DNA of 44,715 bases from Rhodoferax sp. (lineage in GTDB: Bacteria > Pseudomonadota > Gammaproteobacteria > Burkholderiales > Burkholderiaceae_C): NCBI GenBank assembly GCA_021737865.1, contig JAIPDC010000004.1, forward strand, positions 1 through 44,715. Reading direction: 5' to 3'. The number at the start of each line of letters is the position of its first letter. The first letter of the stretch is position 1. The translations under genes were made by a program, and so were the position numbers. Positions 36,598-44,310 of the stretch are shown here, piece after piece. The notes below the pieces were generated by a model, which was not told where the DNA came from, did not search any database, and was given only the letters and a program-made list of their open reading frames with translations.

Positions 36598-37101
36598 ATG
36601 CAACTGCACCTCATATTGGCCAAAGCACGCAATGGCGTCATCGGCAAAAACAACACCTTACCGTGGCATTTGCCCGAAGACATGGCGCACTTCAAGCGCG
36701 TCACCATGGGCTGCCCGGTCATCATGGGGCGCAAGACCTGGGACTCGCTCCCGCCGCGCTTTCGGCCATTGCCAGGGCGCGTGAACGTGGTTGTAACCCG
36801 GCAGAGTTCCTGGAGTGAAAATGGCGCTCAGCCCTCGCCAAGCTTGCGTGAAGCGCTATTATTTTGTGAGCAATATCAACATGTCTGGGTGATTGGCGGG
36901 GCAGAGCTCTACGCGCACGCGCTACCGTTCGCCAGCTCCGCCGTTGTGACCGAAATCGACACCGACTACGACGGCGACGCTTTTGCCCCACAATTCGGGC
37001 CTCAGTGGGTTGAAACAGCCCGTGAGCCCCACACCTCGGTCACCGGGCTGACCTTCAGCTTTGTGACCTATAGCAACCCCCAACCGCAACCCCGCACTTA
37101 A
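36598..37101 (+). CDS. folA: Dihydrofolate reductase
   Basis: This 167-residue enzyme reduces dihydrofolate to tetrahydrofolate with NADPH. Typical motifs: LILAKARNGVIGKNNTLPWHLPEDM (residues 4-28, with the catalytic acid in PEDM), VIMGRKTWDSLP, RVNVVVTRQ and VWVIGGAELYAHAL. Length is normal. It begins 25 bases after the EamA gene. A stretch near 36855-36871 (GCTAT, 7 bases, TGAGC) resembles the short dispersed repeat hairpin, but this is weak. Its stop codon overlaps the Shine-Dalgarno of the next gene. Confidence 0.97.
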   Translation: MQLHLILAKARNGVIGKNNTLPWHLPEDMAHFKRVTMGCPVIMGRKTWDSLPPRFRPLPGRVNVVVTRQSSWSENGAQPSPSLREALLFCEQYQHVWVIGGAELYAHALPFASSAVVTEIDTDYDGDAFAPQFGPQWVETAREPHTSVTGLTFSFVTYSNPQPQPRT

Positions 37102-37111
37102 GGAAAATGAG

Positions 37112-37711
37112 ATGTCAGGACACGGCTTTCACGTACACGGCCCGCACGACCACGAACTCGAACACGCCCAGCAAGGTGGTGGCGCGCACGGTGGTCACGA
37201 CGGCGGCGGCATGATCAACCAGATCGCCATGTTCACCGCCATCATTGCCACCATTGGTGCCATTTTTGGCTACATGGGCGGCGCCACCCAAGCCAATGCC
37301 GGCTTGTACAAGAACAACGCGGCTATCAAAAAGACCGAAGCATCCAACCAGTGGAACTACTTCCAGTCCAAGAGCACCAAGCAGTCGTTGGCAGAGATGT
37401 CGCGTGACCTGTCGACCAAGGACGACGAAAAGGCGAAATACCAATCCAAGGTCGATCGCTACGAAAAAGAAAAGAACGACATCAAGGTCGTAGCCGACAA
37501 GCTCGAAGCAGAGGCCACTGAGTGGGACCACAAAAGCGATGAACAAATGCACCAGCACCACCGCTGGGCGCAGTCCACGACCGTGCTGCAGGTCTGCATC
37601 GCCCTGGCGGCCATTGCTTTGCTGACCAAAAAGAAATGGTTGGAGTACGCGATGTTTGGCGCCGGTGCCGTGGGCCTGGGCGTAGGCGTGATGGCAGCGC
37701 TGCACATGTAG
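37112..37711 (+). CDS. DUF4337 membrane protein with His-rich N-terminus
   Basis: This 199-residue protein fits DUF4337. The first 30 residues are rich in His and Gly (HVHGPHDHELEHAQQ), suggesting metal binding. One membrane helix (about residues 34-56), a charged helical, coiled-coil-like middle (KDDEKAKYQSKVDRYEKEKN...) and two helices at the C-terminal end (about 155-198) follow. AAGGA overlapping the folA stop (TAA) serves as ribosome site, so it is probably co-translated with folA. Function unknown. Confidence 0.88.
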   Translation: MSGHGFHVHGPHDHELEHAQQGGGAHGGHDGGGMINQIAMFTAIIATIGAIFGYMGGATQANAGLYKNNAAIKKTEASNQWNYFQSKSTKQSLAEMSRDLSTKDDEKAKYQSKVDRYEKEKNDIKVVADKLEAEATEWDHKSDEQMHQHHRWAQSTTVLQVCIALAAIALLTKKKWLEYAMFGAGAVGLGVGVMAALHM

Positions 37712-37944
37712 CCATGAATCTCGCCACCTGAGTCGACACACGAGCGAGTGCCAATGATGCCAGACCGCGCCATTCGGAATGTGGCTGCGTCAAGACCACC
37801 CATCACGAAGATTGTGCTGACCCCTCATAGCGGTGGCGGGCATGTAAATGTGACACGTGTTGCACGCGCTGCGCAAAACCAACTTGTTAAAGGGCGAATC
37901 CCACTGTCTCGGAGTTGCATTTCTCACCAGACTAAGTAAAATTT

Positions 37945-37980
37945 GGTTATGCATATGCAACTATATACGACTGTATAACC
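37945..37980 (+). promoter_or_regulatory. Candidate operator/promoter of the PIN/RHH module
   Basis: GGTTAT (37945-37950) and ATAACC (37975-37980) form an inverted repeat; inside it lies the palindrome TGCATATGCA (37950-37959). The segment is AT-rich and ends three bases before the toxin GTG start. A TATAAC at 37974-37979 could be a -10 box, which would give a nearly leaderless transcript. RHH antitoxins usually bind such palindromes to repress their own operon. Confidence 0.5.
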
Positions 37981-37983
37981 ATT

Positions 37984-38400
37984 GTGCGAATAGTCCTTGA
38001 TACTTCTGTCTTGGTGGCTGCTGCTCGTTCGCGTAACGGGGCAAGTTACCAGCTTGTGTCCATGCTGCCAACTCCACGCTTTGACTTTGCGCTGACCATT
38101 GCCCTCTACACGGAATGGCAAGCTGTCTTGACCAGGCCGGAGCACATGCCGCCCGGGGTATCTGTGGATGCCGCGCTGGCTTACTTGCGTTACCTGGCAT
38201 CACTTGCGCACCTGCAAGACGTCCATTTTTTGTGGCGACCGTTTTTGCGTGACCCCGACGATGACATGGTGCTGGAGTGTGCCGTCGCATCGGGCAGTCA
38301 GTACATCGTGACACACAATGTCAAAGACTTTCGACGTGTGCCGGAACTGAAGGTGCAGGCCATCAAACCTGCTGATTTCTTGAACCTGTTGAGGAACTGA
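37984..38400 (+). CDS. PIN-domain ribonuclease toxin (VapC-like)
   Basis: This 138-residue protein is a PIN-domain nuclease of the toxin type. Acidic residues in metal-binding positions: Asp6 (VLDTSVL), Glu44 (LYTEWQAVL), Asp93/94 (RDPDDDMVLECA) and Asp115 (THNVKDF). The start is GTG at 37984; no ATG fits. It precedes the antitoxin by two bases, an order (toxin first) opposite to most vapBC loci. The surroundings (37712-37983 and 38643-38841) are AT-richer and gene-free, consistent with an acquired module inserted between DUF4337 and xth. Confidence 0.85.
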   Translation: MRIVLDTSVLVAAARSRNGASYQLVSMLPTPRFDFALTIALYTEWQAVLTRPEHMPPGVSVDAALAYLRYLASLAHLQDVHFLWRPFLRDPDDDMVLECAVASGSQYIVTHNVKDFRRVPELKVQAIKPADFLNLLRN

Positions 38401-38402
38401 CC

Positions 38403-38642
38403 ATGACCGCAATAACCATTCGTCTGCCAAACTCTGTTCACCAGAAGATCAAAGAGCTCGCCGCTCGGGATGACGTTTCCGTGAACCAGTTCATCGCCAG
38501 CGCTGCGTCTGAAAAGATGGCATCGGTCATGACGCTGGATTTTCTCAAGGAGGAAGCCGCCAAGGGTAAGCGCGGTGACTTTGACCACTATCTGAGCATG
38601 GTTCCGAATGTGCCTGCGCAGCCGGGTGACGAGCGGGTGTAA
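38403..38642 (+). CDS. Ribbon-helix-helix antitoxin
   Basis: This 79-residue protein has an N-terminal ribbon-helix-helix of the HicB/CopG kind (TAITIRLPNSVHQKIKELAA followed by DDVSVNQFIASAASEKMAS) and a C-terminal tail likely to bind the toxin (FLKEEAAKGKRGDFDHYLSMVP). GAGGA in the end of the toxin gene gives a good ribosome site. It should neutralise the PIN toxin and repress the operon. Confidence 0.85.
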   Translation: MTAITIRLPNSVHQKIKELAARDDVSVNQFIASAASEKMASVMTLDFLKEEAAKGKRGDFDHYLSMVPNVPAQPGDERV

Positions 38643-38841
38643 ACCCTGAACTCGATAAAGAAGAAGAATGCGACGGACAGCGGATCGCGCCTCGACATTC
38701 AGCCTCGCAACCCTATAGGGTGTTCACCAGCTATTTGAACTGAGGCGTGCCCAACAACGCAATATTTGTGACGTAGCGATATTTGCAGCCAGACAGGCAT
38801 ACCAGTCGTTACATTTCTATTTATATCCATATTTTCATAAA

Positions 38842-39624
38842 ATGAAACTTGCCACCTGGAACATCAACTCCCTGTCTGTGCGCCTGCCCCAGGTGCTGGA
38901 CTGGCTGGCCGCCCAAAGCGCATCCGGCTCGCCGATCGAGGTGCTGGCCCTGCAAGAACTGAAGATGACGGACGACAAGTTTCCGGTGGACGCCTTTACC
39001 GCCGCTGGTTACTGTGCCCAGTGGTTTGGTCAAAAGACCTACAACGGCGTGGCCCTGCTCTCACGCACACCCGCCACCGACGTTGTGAAAAACATCCCCG
39101 GCTTTGACGATGACATGGCCCGCGTGATTGCGGGCACGGTGGAAGAAGTGCGTGTCATTGGTGCCTATTTCCCCAATGGCCAGGAACCGGGCAGCGACAA
39201 GTTTGAGTACAAGATGGAATGGCTCAAAGGCTTGCGCAAATGGGTCAAGGCGGAGCTGGATGCACACCCCAAGCTGGTGCTTATGGGCGACTTCAACATC
39301 ACCTTTGACGAGCTCGACATGTGGGACCCGGTGGGCCTGAAGGACACCATTCACTGCACCGAAGAAGAGCGCTACCACCTGCGCGCGCTGATCGCCCTGG
39401 GCCTGCACGACAGCTTCAGGCTGTTCAAGCAGGCCCCCAAGAGCTTCTCTTGGTGGGACTACCGCGATTTTGCCTTTCGCCGCAACCGGGGCCTGCGCAT
39501 CGACCACATTTTGGTCAGCAATGCACTAAAACCCCTGGCGCAAGCCTGCTTGGTCGACAAGCTGCCGCGCACCAACGAGCGCCCCAGCGACCATGCGCCC
39601 GTGGTGCTGACGCTGGCGGCTTAA
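38842..39624 (+). CDS. xth: Exodeoxyribonuclease III
   Basis: This 260-residue enzyme is an ExoIII-type AP endonuclease/3' exonuclease of base-excision repair. Motifs: ATWNINSLSVRLPQVLDWL (start), LQELKMTDDKFP with the metal-binding Glu, VIGAYFPNGQ, the catalytic MGDFNITFDELD, and GLRIDHILVS...RPSDHAPVV with the final catalytic His. Length is normal. It follows 199 gene-free bases after the antitoxin. Its stop TAA overlaps the alanine dehydrogenase stop on the opposite strand: the four bases TTAA at 39621-39624 serve both. Confidence 0.97.
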   Translation: MKLATWNINSLSVRLPQVLDWLAAQSASGSPIEVLALQELKMTDDKFPVDAFTAAGYCAQWFGQKTYNGVALLSRTPATDVVKNIPGFDDDMARVIAGTVEEVRVIGAYFPNGQEPGSDKFEYKMEWLKGLRKWVKAELDAHPKLVLMGDFNITFDELDMWDPVGLKDTIHCTEEERYHLRALIALGLHDSFRLFKQAPKSFSWWDYRDFAFRRNRGLRIDHILVSNALKPLAQACLVDKLPRTNERPSDHAPVVLTLAA

Positions 39625-40736
39625 GCCAGCAGGCTGTCGGCGCTTACGTAGGCCAGGCCCAAGTCACGCGCCACGGCCTCATACGTCACCTTGCCTTCGC
39701 AAACATTGAGGCCGTTGCGCAGGTGGGCGTTATCACGCAGTGCCACCTTCCAGCCCTTGTTGGCCAGAGAAACCGCGTGTCCGATGGTGGCGTTGTTCAA
39801 GGCAAAGGTCGACGTGCGGGCCACGGCACCCGGCATGTTGGCCACGCAGTAGTGCACCACGCCGTCGACCACGTAAGTGGGCTCGGCGTGGGTGGTGGCG
39901 TGTGATGTCTCGAAGCAGCCACCCTGATCGATAGCCACGTCGACAATGACCGCGCCCTTCTTCATGCGGGAGATGTGGTCACGCGTAACCAACTTGGGTG
40001 CTGCCGCGCCGGGCACCAGCACGCCGCCGATGACCAGGTCGGCATCCAGCACGGCTTCTTCAATGCTTGAAGCAGTGGAATAGACGGTGCTGATGCGGTT
40101 GCCAAAGACGAGGTCCAACTGGCGCAGGCGGTCCACGCTCTTGTCGATGACGGTGACCCGGGCGCCCAGGCCCACGGCCATTTGCATCGCATTCGTTCCG
40201 ACCACGCCGGCACCAATGATGACCACATGGGCGGGGGCCACACCGGGCACGCCGCCCAGCAACAGGCCACGCCCGCCGTGCTCTTTTTCCAGGTGGGTTG
40301 CACCGGCTTGAATCGCCATGCGCCCGGCCACTTCACTCATGGGTGCCAGCAGGGGCAAGCCGCCACCCGCACCGGTGATGGTTTCATAGGCAATGCAAAC
40401 CGCACCGGACTTGACCAGAGCGGCGGTCTGCTCAGGATCGGGAGCCAAGTGCAGATAGGTGTACAGAATCTGGCCGGGGCGCAGCATGGCGCATTCAACC
40501 GGCTGCGGCTCCTTGACCTTGACGATCATCTCGGCGCGGGCAAATATGTCAGCGGCTGTGGCCACCATCTCGGCGCCAGCCGCCTGATACTGGGCATCAT
40601 CCAGACCAATCGCAGTGCCTGCATGGTTCTGCACCATGACCGTGTGGCCGTTGGCCACCAATTCACGTACGCTGGCCGGGGTAAGACCAACGCGAAACTC
40701 GTTGTTCTTGATTTCTTTGGGGACTCCGATGCGCAT
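39621..40736 (-). CDS. ald: Alanine dehydrogenase
   Basis: This 371-residue NAD enzyme interconverts L-alanine and pyruvate plus ammonia. It starts with [20 protein letters not shown] (with a conserved substrate-binding Arg) and has [11 protein letters not shown] (catalytic Lys region), the Rossmann motif [13 protein letters not shown] and the segment [23 protein letters not shown] lies six bases before the ATG. It may be controlled by an Lrp-type regulator as in other bacteria; TAGCAATA-type inverted sites are seen upstream but no regulator gene is adjacent. Confidence 0.97.
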   Translation of the reverse strand: MRIGVPKEIKNNEFRVGLTPASVRELVANGHTVMVQNHAGTAIGLDDAQYQAAGAEMVATAADIFARAEMIVKVKEPQPVECAMLRPGQILYTYLHLAPDPEQTAALVKSGAVCIAYETITGAGGGLPLLAPMSEVAGRMAIQAGATHLEKEHGGRGLLLGGVPGVAPAHVVIIGAGVVGTNAMQMAVGLGARVTVIDKSVDRLRQLDLVFGNRISTVYSTASSIEEAVLDADLVIGGVLVPGAAAPKLVTRDHISRMKKGAVIVDVAIDQGGCFETSHATTHAEPTYVVDGVVHYCVANMPGAVARTSTFALNNATIGHAVSLANKGWKVALRDNAHLRNGLNVCEGKVTYEAVARDLGLAYVSADSLLA

Positions 40737-40832
40737 GACTATCTCCTTTGGTTATTTCGAATGTTTTGCGGGACAAGCCTTCAACTCTGTCCTCAACTGC
40801 TGAGGTCGCCATTGTCCGCAAAATCAGCCACA

Positions 40833-40878
40833 ATAGTAGCAATATGAATCAAAAACCAAAGGCATTACTATTGCTAAT
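40833..40878 (-). promoter_or_regulatory. Possible ald promoter and inverted TAGCAATA sites
   Basis: About 100 bases upstream of ald a TACTAT (minus strand, 40838-40833) could be a -10 box, with a weak TTGGTT 15 bases further up. TAGCAATA on the plus strand near 40838 and its complement near 40870 form an inverted pair, possibly a regulator site. Both readings are weak. Confidence 0.3.
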
Positions 40879-40917
40879 AAAAATTCACTGAAACCTGATG
40901 CTTGGATTTGATCGGGC

Positions 40918-40949
40918 AAAAAAATAGCTGCTATGTTTTAAATAGCAGC
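40918..40949 (-). terminator. Intrinsic terminator after ntrC
   Basis: GCTGCTAT and ATAGCAGC (40927-40934 and 40942-40949) form a perfect 8-bp stem with a 7-base loop; on the minus strand it is followed by TA and seven T residues. It lies 33 bases after the ntrC stop. The arms resemble the GCTAT/ATAGC hairpins of the dispersed repeat, which may have been co-opted. Confidence 0.8.
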
Positions 40950-40982
40950 CTACACAACATCCACGAGGGACAGGAGCCGTAT

Positions 40983-42497
40983 TTACTCCAAACCCAGCTC
41001 CTGAATTTTGCGGGTGATGGTGTTGCGCCCGATGCCCAGCTTTTGGGCCGCCTCGATGCGACGACCCTTGGTGTTGGACAAGGCCGCCAAAATCATGCGC
41101 GACTCAAAGCGGTGCGTCAATACGTCCCACACATCCGTTTTGCCGGATTCCAGAAGCGCAATGGCTTCGGCTTCAAGTTCGAGCTCCCAGCCCCCGGCGG
41201 GTGCACTCGGAACGACCGTGGCCGGCACTGCGAGCGCCACCGGGGCCAAGTGCTGCTCCTTCACATCCGAATTAGCCGTCGCCGCCAAGATGTTTGCGGC
41301 CGGCGAAGCGGCACCAGCGCCGTTGTTTTCATCGGTAACACCGACCTCTGGCGGCAGGTCTTTGGGTTCAATCACCTGCGCGGGCGCCATCACGGTGAGC
41401 CAGTGGCAAATGTTTTCGAGCTGTCGCACATTGCCGGGGAAGTTGAACACCTCCAACCAGGCCAGCGCCGCATCCGATATGCGCTTGGGGTCCACACCCA
41501 GTTGCTGCGCGCTTTGCTGCAAAAAATGCCGGGTCAGCATGGAGATGTCCTCCTTGCGCTCCCGCAGGGCTGGCAAGCGCAGGCGAATCACGTTCAGGCG
41601 GTGAAACAAATCCTCACGGAACACGCCATCTTTGACGCGTTGCTCCAGGTCCTGGTGGGTCGCTGCGATCACCCGAACATTGGTCTTGACCGCGCTGTGC
41701 CCGCCAACGCGGTAGAAGTGGCCGTCGCTGAGCACCCGCAACAAGCGGGTTTGCAACTCAAATGGCATATCGCCAATCTCGTCCAGAAAAAGCGTGCCGC
41801 CGTCGGCCTGCTCAAAGCGGCCCCGGCGCATGGTTTGCGCGCCGGTGAAGGCGCCGCGCTCATGGCCAAAGAGTTCGCTCTCGAGCAGGTCCTTTGGGAT
41901 GGCCGCCGTGTTGATGGCGACAAACGGGCCGTTTGCGCGCGGTGAATGCTTGTGCAGGGCGCGGGCCACCAGTTCCTTACCCGAGCCGGATTCACCCGTG
42001 ATCATCACCGTGACATTGCTCTGGCTCAGGCGCCCGATGGCGCGAAAAACATCCTGCATGGCGGGAGCCTGGCCCAGCATCTCGGGCGCATCAGCCATGC
42101 GCTCCTCTGCAACCTCTTCACGCAGACTTTCTTCCACCGCACGCCGGATCAACTCGACGGCTTTGGGCAAGTCAAACGGCTTGGGCAAATACTCAAAGGC
42201 TCCGCCCTGAAAGGCGCTCACCGCACTGTCCAGGTCAGAGAACGCCGTCATGATGATGACGGGCAAGCCGGGGTGTTTTGCCTTCACCTTCTCCAGCAGG
42301 TCCAGGCCCGAGCCACCCGGCATGCGGATGTCGCTCACCAGAATCTGTGGGCCCTCGGCATCGGCCGCCGTGTTCAGCGCCGCCAGCACATCGCGGGGGT
42401 TGGAGAAACTGCGCGTGGGCAGATGCTCCCTCAGTAGCGCTTTCTCCAGCACGAAGCGTATGGACTGGTCGTCATCTACTATCCAAATCGGCTTCAT
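40983..42497 (-). CDS. ntrC: Nitrogen regulator NtrC (sigma-54 activator)
   Basis: This 504-residue response regulator activates sigma-54 promoters for nitrogen assimilation. The receiver domain (WIVDDDQSIR) has phospho-acceptor Asp56 (LVSDIRMPGG); the AAA+ domain has Walker A GESGSGKE and the sigma-54 loop GAFTGA; the Fis-type helix-turn-helix is at the end (GIGRNTITRKIQELGLE). An ATG 18 bases upstream is possible; the internal one at 42497 begins with the canonical MKPIWIVDDD. It follows ntrB by 75 bases. Confidence 0.96.
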   Translation of the reverse strand: MKPIWIVDDDQSIRFVLEKALLREHLPTRSFSNPRDVLAALNTAADAEGPQILVSDIRMPGGSGLDLLEKVKAKHPGLPVIIMTAFSDLDSAVSAFQGGAFEYLPKPFDLPKAVELIRRAVEESLREEVAEERMADAPEMLGQAPAMQDVFRAIGRLSQSNVTVMITGESGSGKELVARALHKHSPRANGPFVAINTAAIPKDLLESELFGHERGAFTGAQTMRRGRFEQADGGTLFLDEIGDMPFELQTRLLRVLSDGHFYRVGGHSAVKTNVRVIAATHQDLEQRVKDGVFREDLFHRLNVIRLRLPALRERKEDISMLTRHFLQQSAQQLGVDPKRISDAALAWLEVFNFPGNVRQLENICHWLTVMAPAQVIEPKDLPPEVGVTDENNGAGAASPAANILAATANSDVKEQHLAPVALAVPATVVPSAPAGGWELELEAEAIALLESGKTDVWDVLTHRFESRMILAALSNTKGRRIEAAQKLGIGRNTITRKIQELGLE

Positions 42498-42572
42498 TTT
42501 TTGCGTCCCATTCAAAAGCTTTGCGTGACAGTCCCCGGCTACGCGTTGCGAGCCAGCGCTGTCCCCAACATT

Positions 42573-43631
42573 TCACGGTAACGGAATCAATACCTTGAAA
42601 TCCGTACGGCCTGGCACGCTGTCAACCTCGATCAGGCCATGGTGCTGTTGAACAAAGGTTTGCGCCAATGTCAGACCCAAGCCGGAGCCGCCTTCCCTGC
42701 CCGACACCAGCGGATAGAAAATGCGGTCCTTGATCGAATCTGGCACACCAGGTCCGTTGTCAATGACATGCAATTCCAATGCCAACCGATAGCGCTGCTT
42801 ACCAAAAGTAACTTGGCGCAGCACGCGCGTGCGAAATGTGACGCTGGCGTCGCCCTCTTCCATACGCATGGCCAGCGCCTGGCAGGCGTTGTGCGCAATA
42901 TTGAGCACCGTCTGAATGAGCTGTTCGTGGTCACCACGAAACTCGGGAATGGAGGTGTCGTAGTCGCGTACCACGGCCAGGCCCTTTGGAAACTCGGCCA
43001 GAATCAGGGATCGAACCCGCTCACACACTTCATGGATGTTGACATCGCTCACCATATGCGGCTTGCGGTGTGGTGCCAACAAGCGGTCCACCAGACTTTG
43101 CAGGCGGTCGGCCTCACGGATGATGACCTGGGTGTACTCGGTCAGCTCTGCCGACTCGATTTCCATCTCCAGCAGCTGCGCCGCCCCGCGAATGCCGCCC
43201 AGCGGATTTTTGATCTCATGCGCCAGGTTGCGTATGAGCTCCTTGTTGGTCTGGGCCTGTTCCGCCAGGCGCTCCTCACGGTCCTGGCGGGTTTGTTGCT
43301 CCAGCGGAACCATTTCGACCACGATTTCCAGCGCAGGTTCGGTCCAGCTGATGATGATGTGAACGGGCATGGGCTCAACACCCACGCGCTTCAAAAAGGC
43401 GTCGTACCGCAGCACGGCAAATGCATTGTCTCGCACCCCATGCAAGGCGTTTTGCAGCAGTGCGGGCTCGGTAAAGGCATCGGCAAGACACGAGCCAACA
43501 ATGGAGCGCCGGGAGAGTCCCATGGCATCTTCCAGCGCCGAGTTGGCAAACACGACAACGGCATCGTTTTCCACCACGGCCACCAGAGTGGCCAGCAGGT
43601 CAAACGACTGAAACGGGGTTACGGCGTCCAA
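42573..43631 (-). CDS. ntrB: Nitrogen regulation sensor kinase NtrB
   Basis: This 352-residue cytoplasmic kinase phosphorylates NtrC under nitrogen limitation and is controlled by PII protein. An N-terminal PAS domain (about 10-110: LLATLVAVVENDAVVVFANSA), the phospho-acceptor His138 in NLAHEIKNPLGG, and the ATPase boxes VLNIAHNACQAL, VIDNGPGVPD and GGSGLGLTLAQTFVQQHHG are visible. No membrane segment is present. It begins five bases after the DUF4124 gene stop and precedes ntrC. Confidence 0.96.
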   Translation of the reverse strand: MDAVTPFQSFDLLATLVAVVENDAVVVFANSALEDAMGLSRRSIVGSCLADAFTEPALLQNALHGVRDNAFAVLRYDAFLKRVGVEPMPVHIIISWTEPALEIVVEMVPLEQQTRQDREERLAEQAQTNKELIRNLAHEIKNPLGGIRGAAQLLEMEIESAELTEYTQVIIREADRLQSLVDRLLAPHRKPHMVSDVNIHEVCERVRSLILAEFPKGLAVVRDYDTSIPEFRGDHEQLIQTVLNIAHNACQALAMRMEEGDASVTFRTRVLRQVTFGKQRYRLALELHVIDNGPGVPDSIKDRIFYPLVSGREGGSGLGLTLAQTFVQQHHGLIEVDSVPGRTDFKVLIPLP

Positions 43632-43636
43632 GACGC

Positions 43637-44146
43637 TTACTTCAGCGCTGAAGGGGCAGGCGCTGAAGCGGCAGAACCCGCCGGCAAGCGGCTCAACTCC
43701 CGGCGAATGCCTTCAATATCGCGCTCGTTGCGGCTGATGCTGGCCTTGAGTTCCGCTACGCGCTCCAGGTATTTCTGGGGGTTGCGGGTTTCCGGACCCA
43801 GCTTCTCGGGTTCGCCGTTGTTGTATTCCTTGATCAATTCCTGCTGCCGGGCCTCGGACTTTTTCAGCTCCGATTCGAGAATCAGGCGTGAATCGGAATC
43901 CTTGGCGCGCTGGTCACCCGTATCCACCCGCTGGGCGGGCTGGGTTGCTGCTGCAACCCGGTTGGCATTGGGCTTGTGGGCCTGCACCACCGTGACATTG
44001 CCGCCAGAAACCAGCTTGCAACCCTTTGCCTGGGACTCGGTCACGGTGTTGGTGTATTCGTTGCCGCACCGGTAAATGCGGTCTTGTGCGCTGGCAGCGG
44101 TTGCCAGCGACAAAAGGGCGATAGGAATCAAAAAAACTATTTTCAT
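43637..44146 (-). CDS. DUF4124-type periplasmic protein with coiled coil
   Basis: This 169-residue protein has a signal peptide (MKIVFLIPIALLSLATAASA, cleavage before QDR) and an N-terminal RIYRCGNEYTNTVTES block that resembles DUF4124 (xYRCxxxGxxxYT), with Cys at GNEY flanks and KGCKLV. The rest is a long charged helix, probably coiled coil (LILESELKKSEARQQELIKE and YLERVAELKASISRNERDIE). The ATG at 44146 is preferred since the product then starts with the signal. It is wedged between glnA and ntrB, five bases from ntrB; its role in nitrogen control is not known. Confidence 0.8.
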   Translation of the reverse strand: MKIVFLIPIALLSLATAASAQDRIYRCGNEYTNTVTESQAKGCKLVSGGNVTVVQAHKPNANRVAAATQPAQRVDTGDQRAKDSDSRLILESELKKSEARQQELIKEYNNGEPEKLGPETRNPQKYLERVAELKASISRNERDIEGIRRELSRLPAGSAASAPAPSALK

Positions 44147-44183
44147 GCTGTGTCCACGCATCAATGTGCAGGGCGGGTTGGCC

Positions 44184-44211
44184 AGTATGCGTCAAAAAAC
44201 ATCAAAATCAA
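44184..44211 (-). promoter_or_regulatory. Possible promoter for the DUF4124-ntrB-ntrC unit
   Basis: On the minus strand TTGATT (44211-44206) and CATACT (44189-44184) are 16 bases apart, giving four of six matches each to the sigma-70 boxes, about 40 bases before the DUF4124 start. With a strong terminator after glnA, an own promoter is needed for this unit. No sigma-54 type GG/GC pair was recognised. Confidence 0.3.
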
Positions 44212-44263
44212 AATTCCCGCACCGCCATATCGCCGTTGGAGCAGCTTCGTTGCAATTGGTTTC

Positions 44264-44294
44264 AAAAAAAAGGACGGCCCGTGCCGTCCTTTTT
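44264..44294 (-). terminator. Intrinsic terminator after glnA
   Basis: AAAAAGGACGGC and GCCGTCCTTTTT form a perfect 12-bp stem with a 4-base loop, 16 bases after the glnA stop; on the minus strand it ends in eight T residues. It can also act in the plus direction. Confidence 0.92.
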
Positions 44295-44310
44295 ATCCGC
44301 CTGAGCTGAA

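Noticed and set aside
37748-37939. Possible 63-residue gene before the PIN toxin
   Set aside because: No ribosome site, no recognisable family features, and composition unlike a protein.
38711-38722. Perfect palindrome ACCCTATAGGGT between antitoxin and xth
   Set aside because: Isolated 12-base palindrome with no partner site or promoter around it; function cannot be supported.
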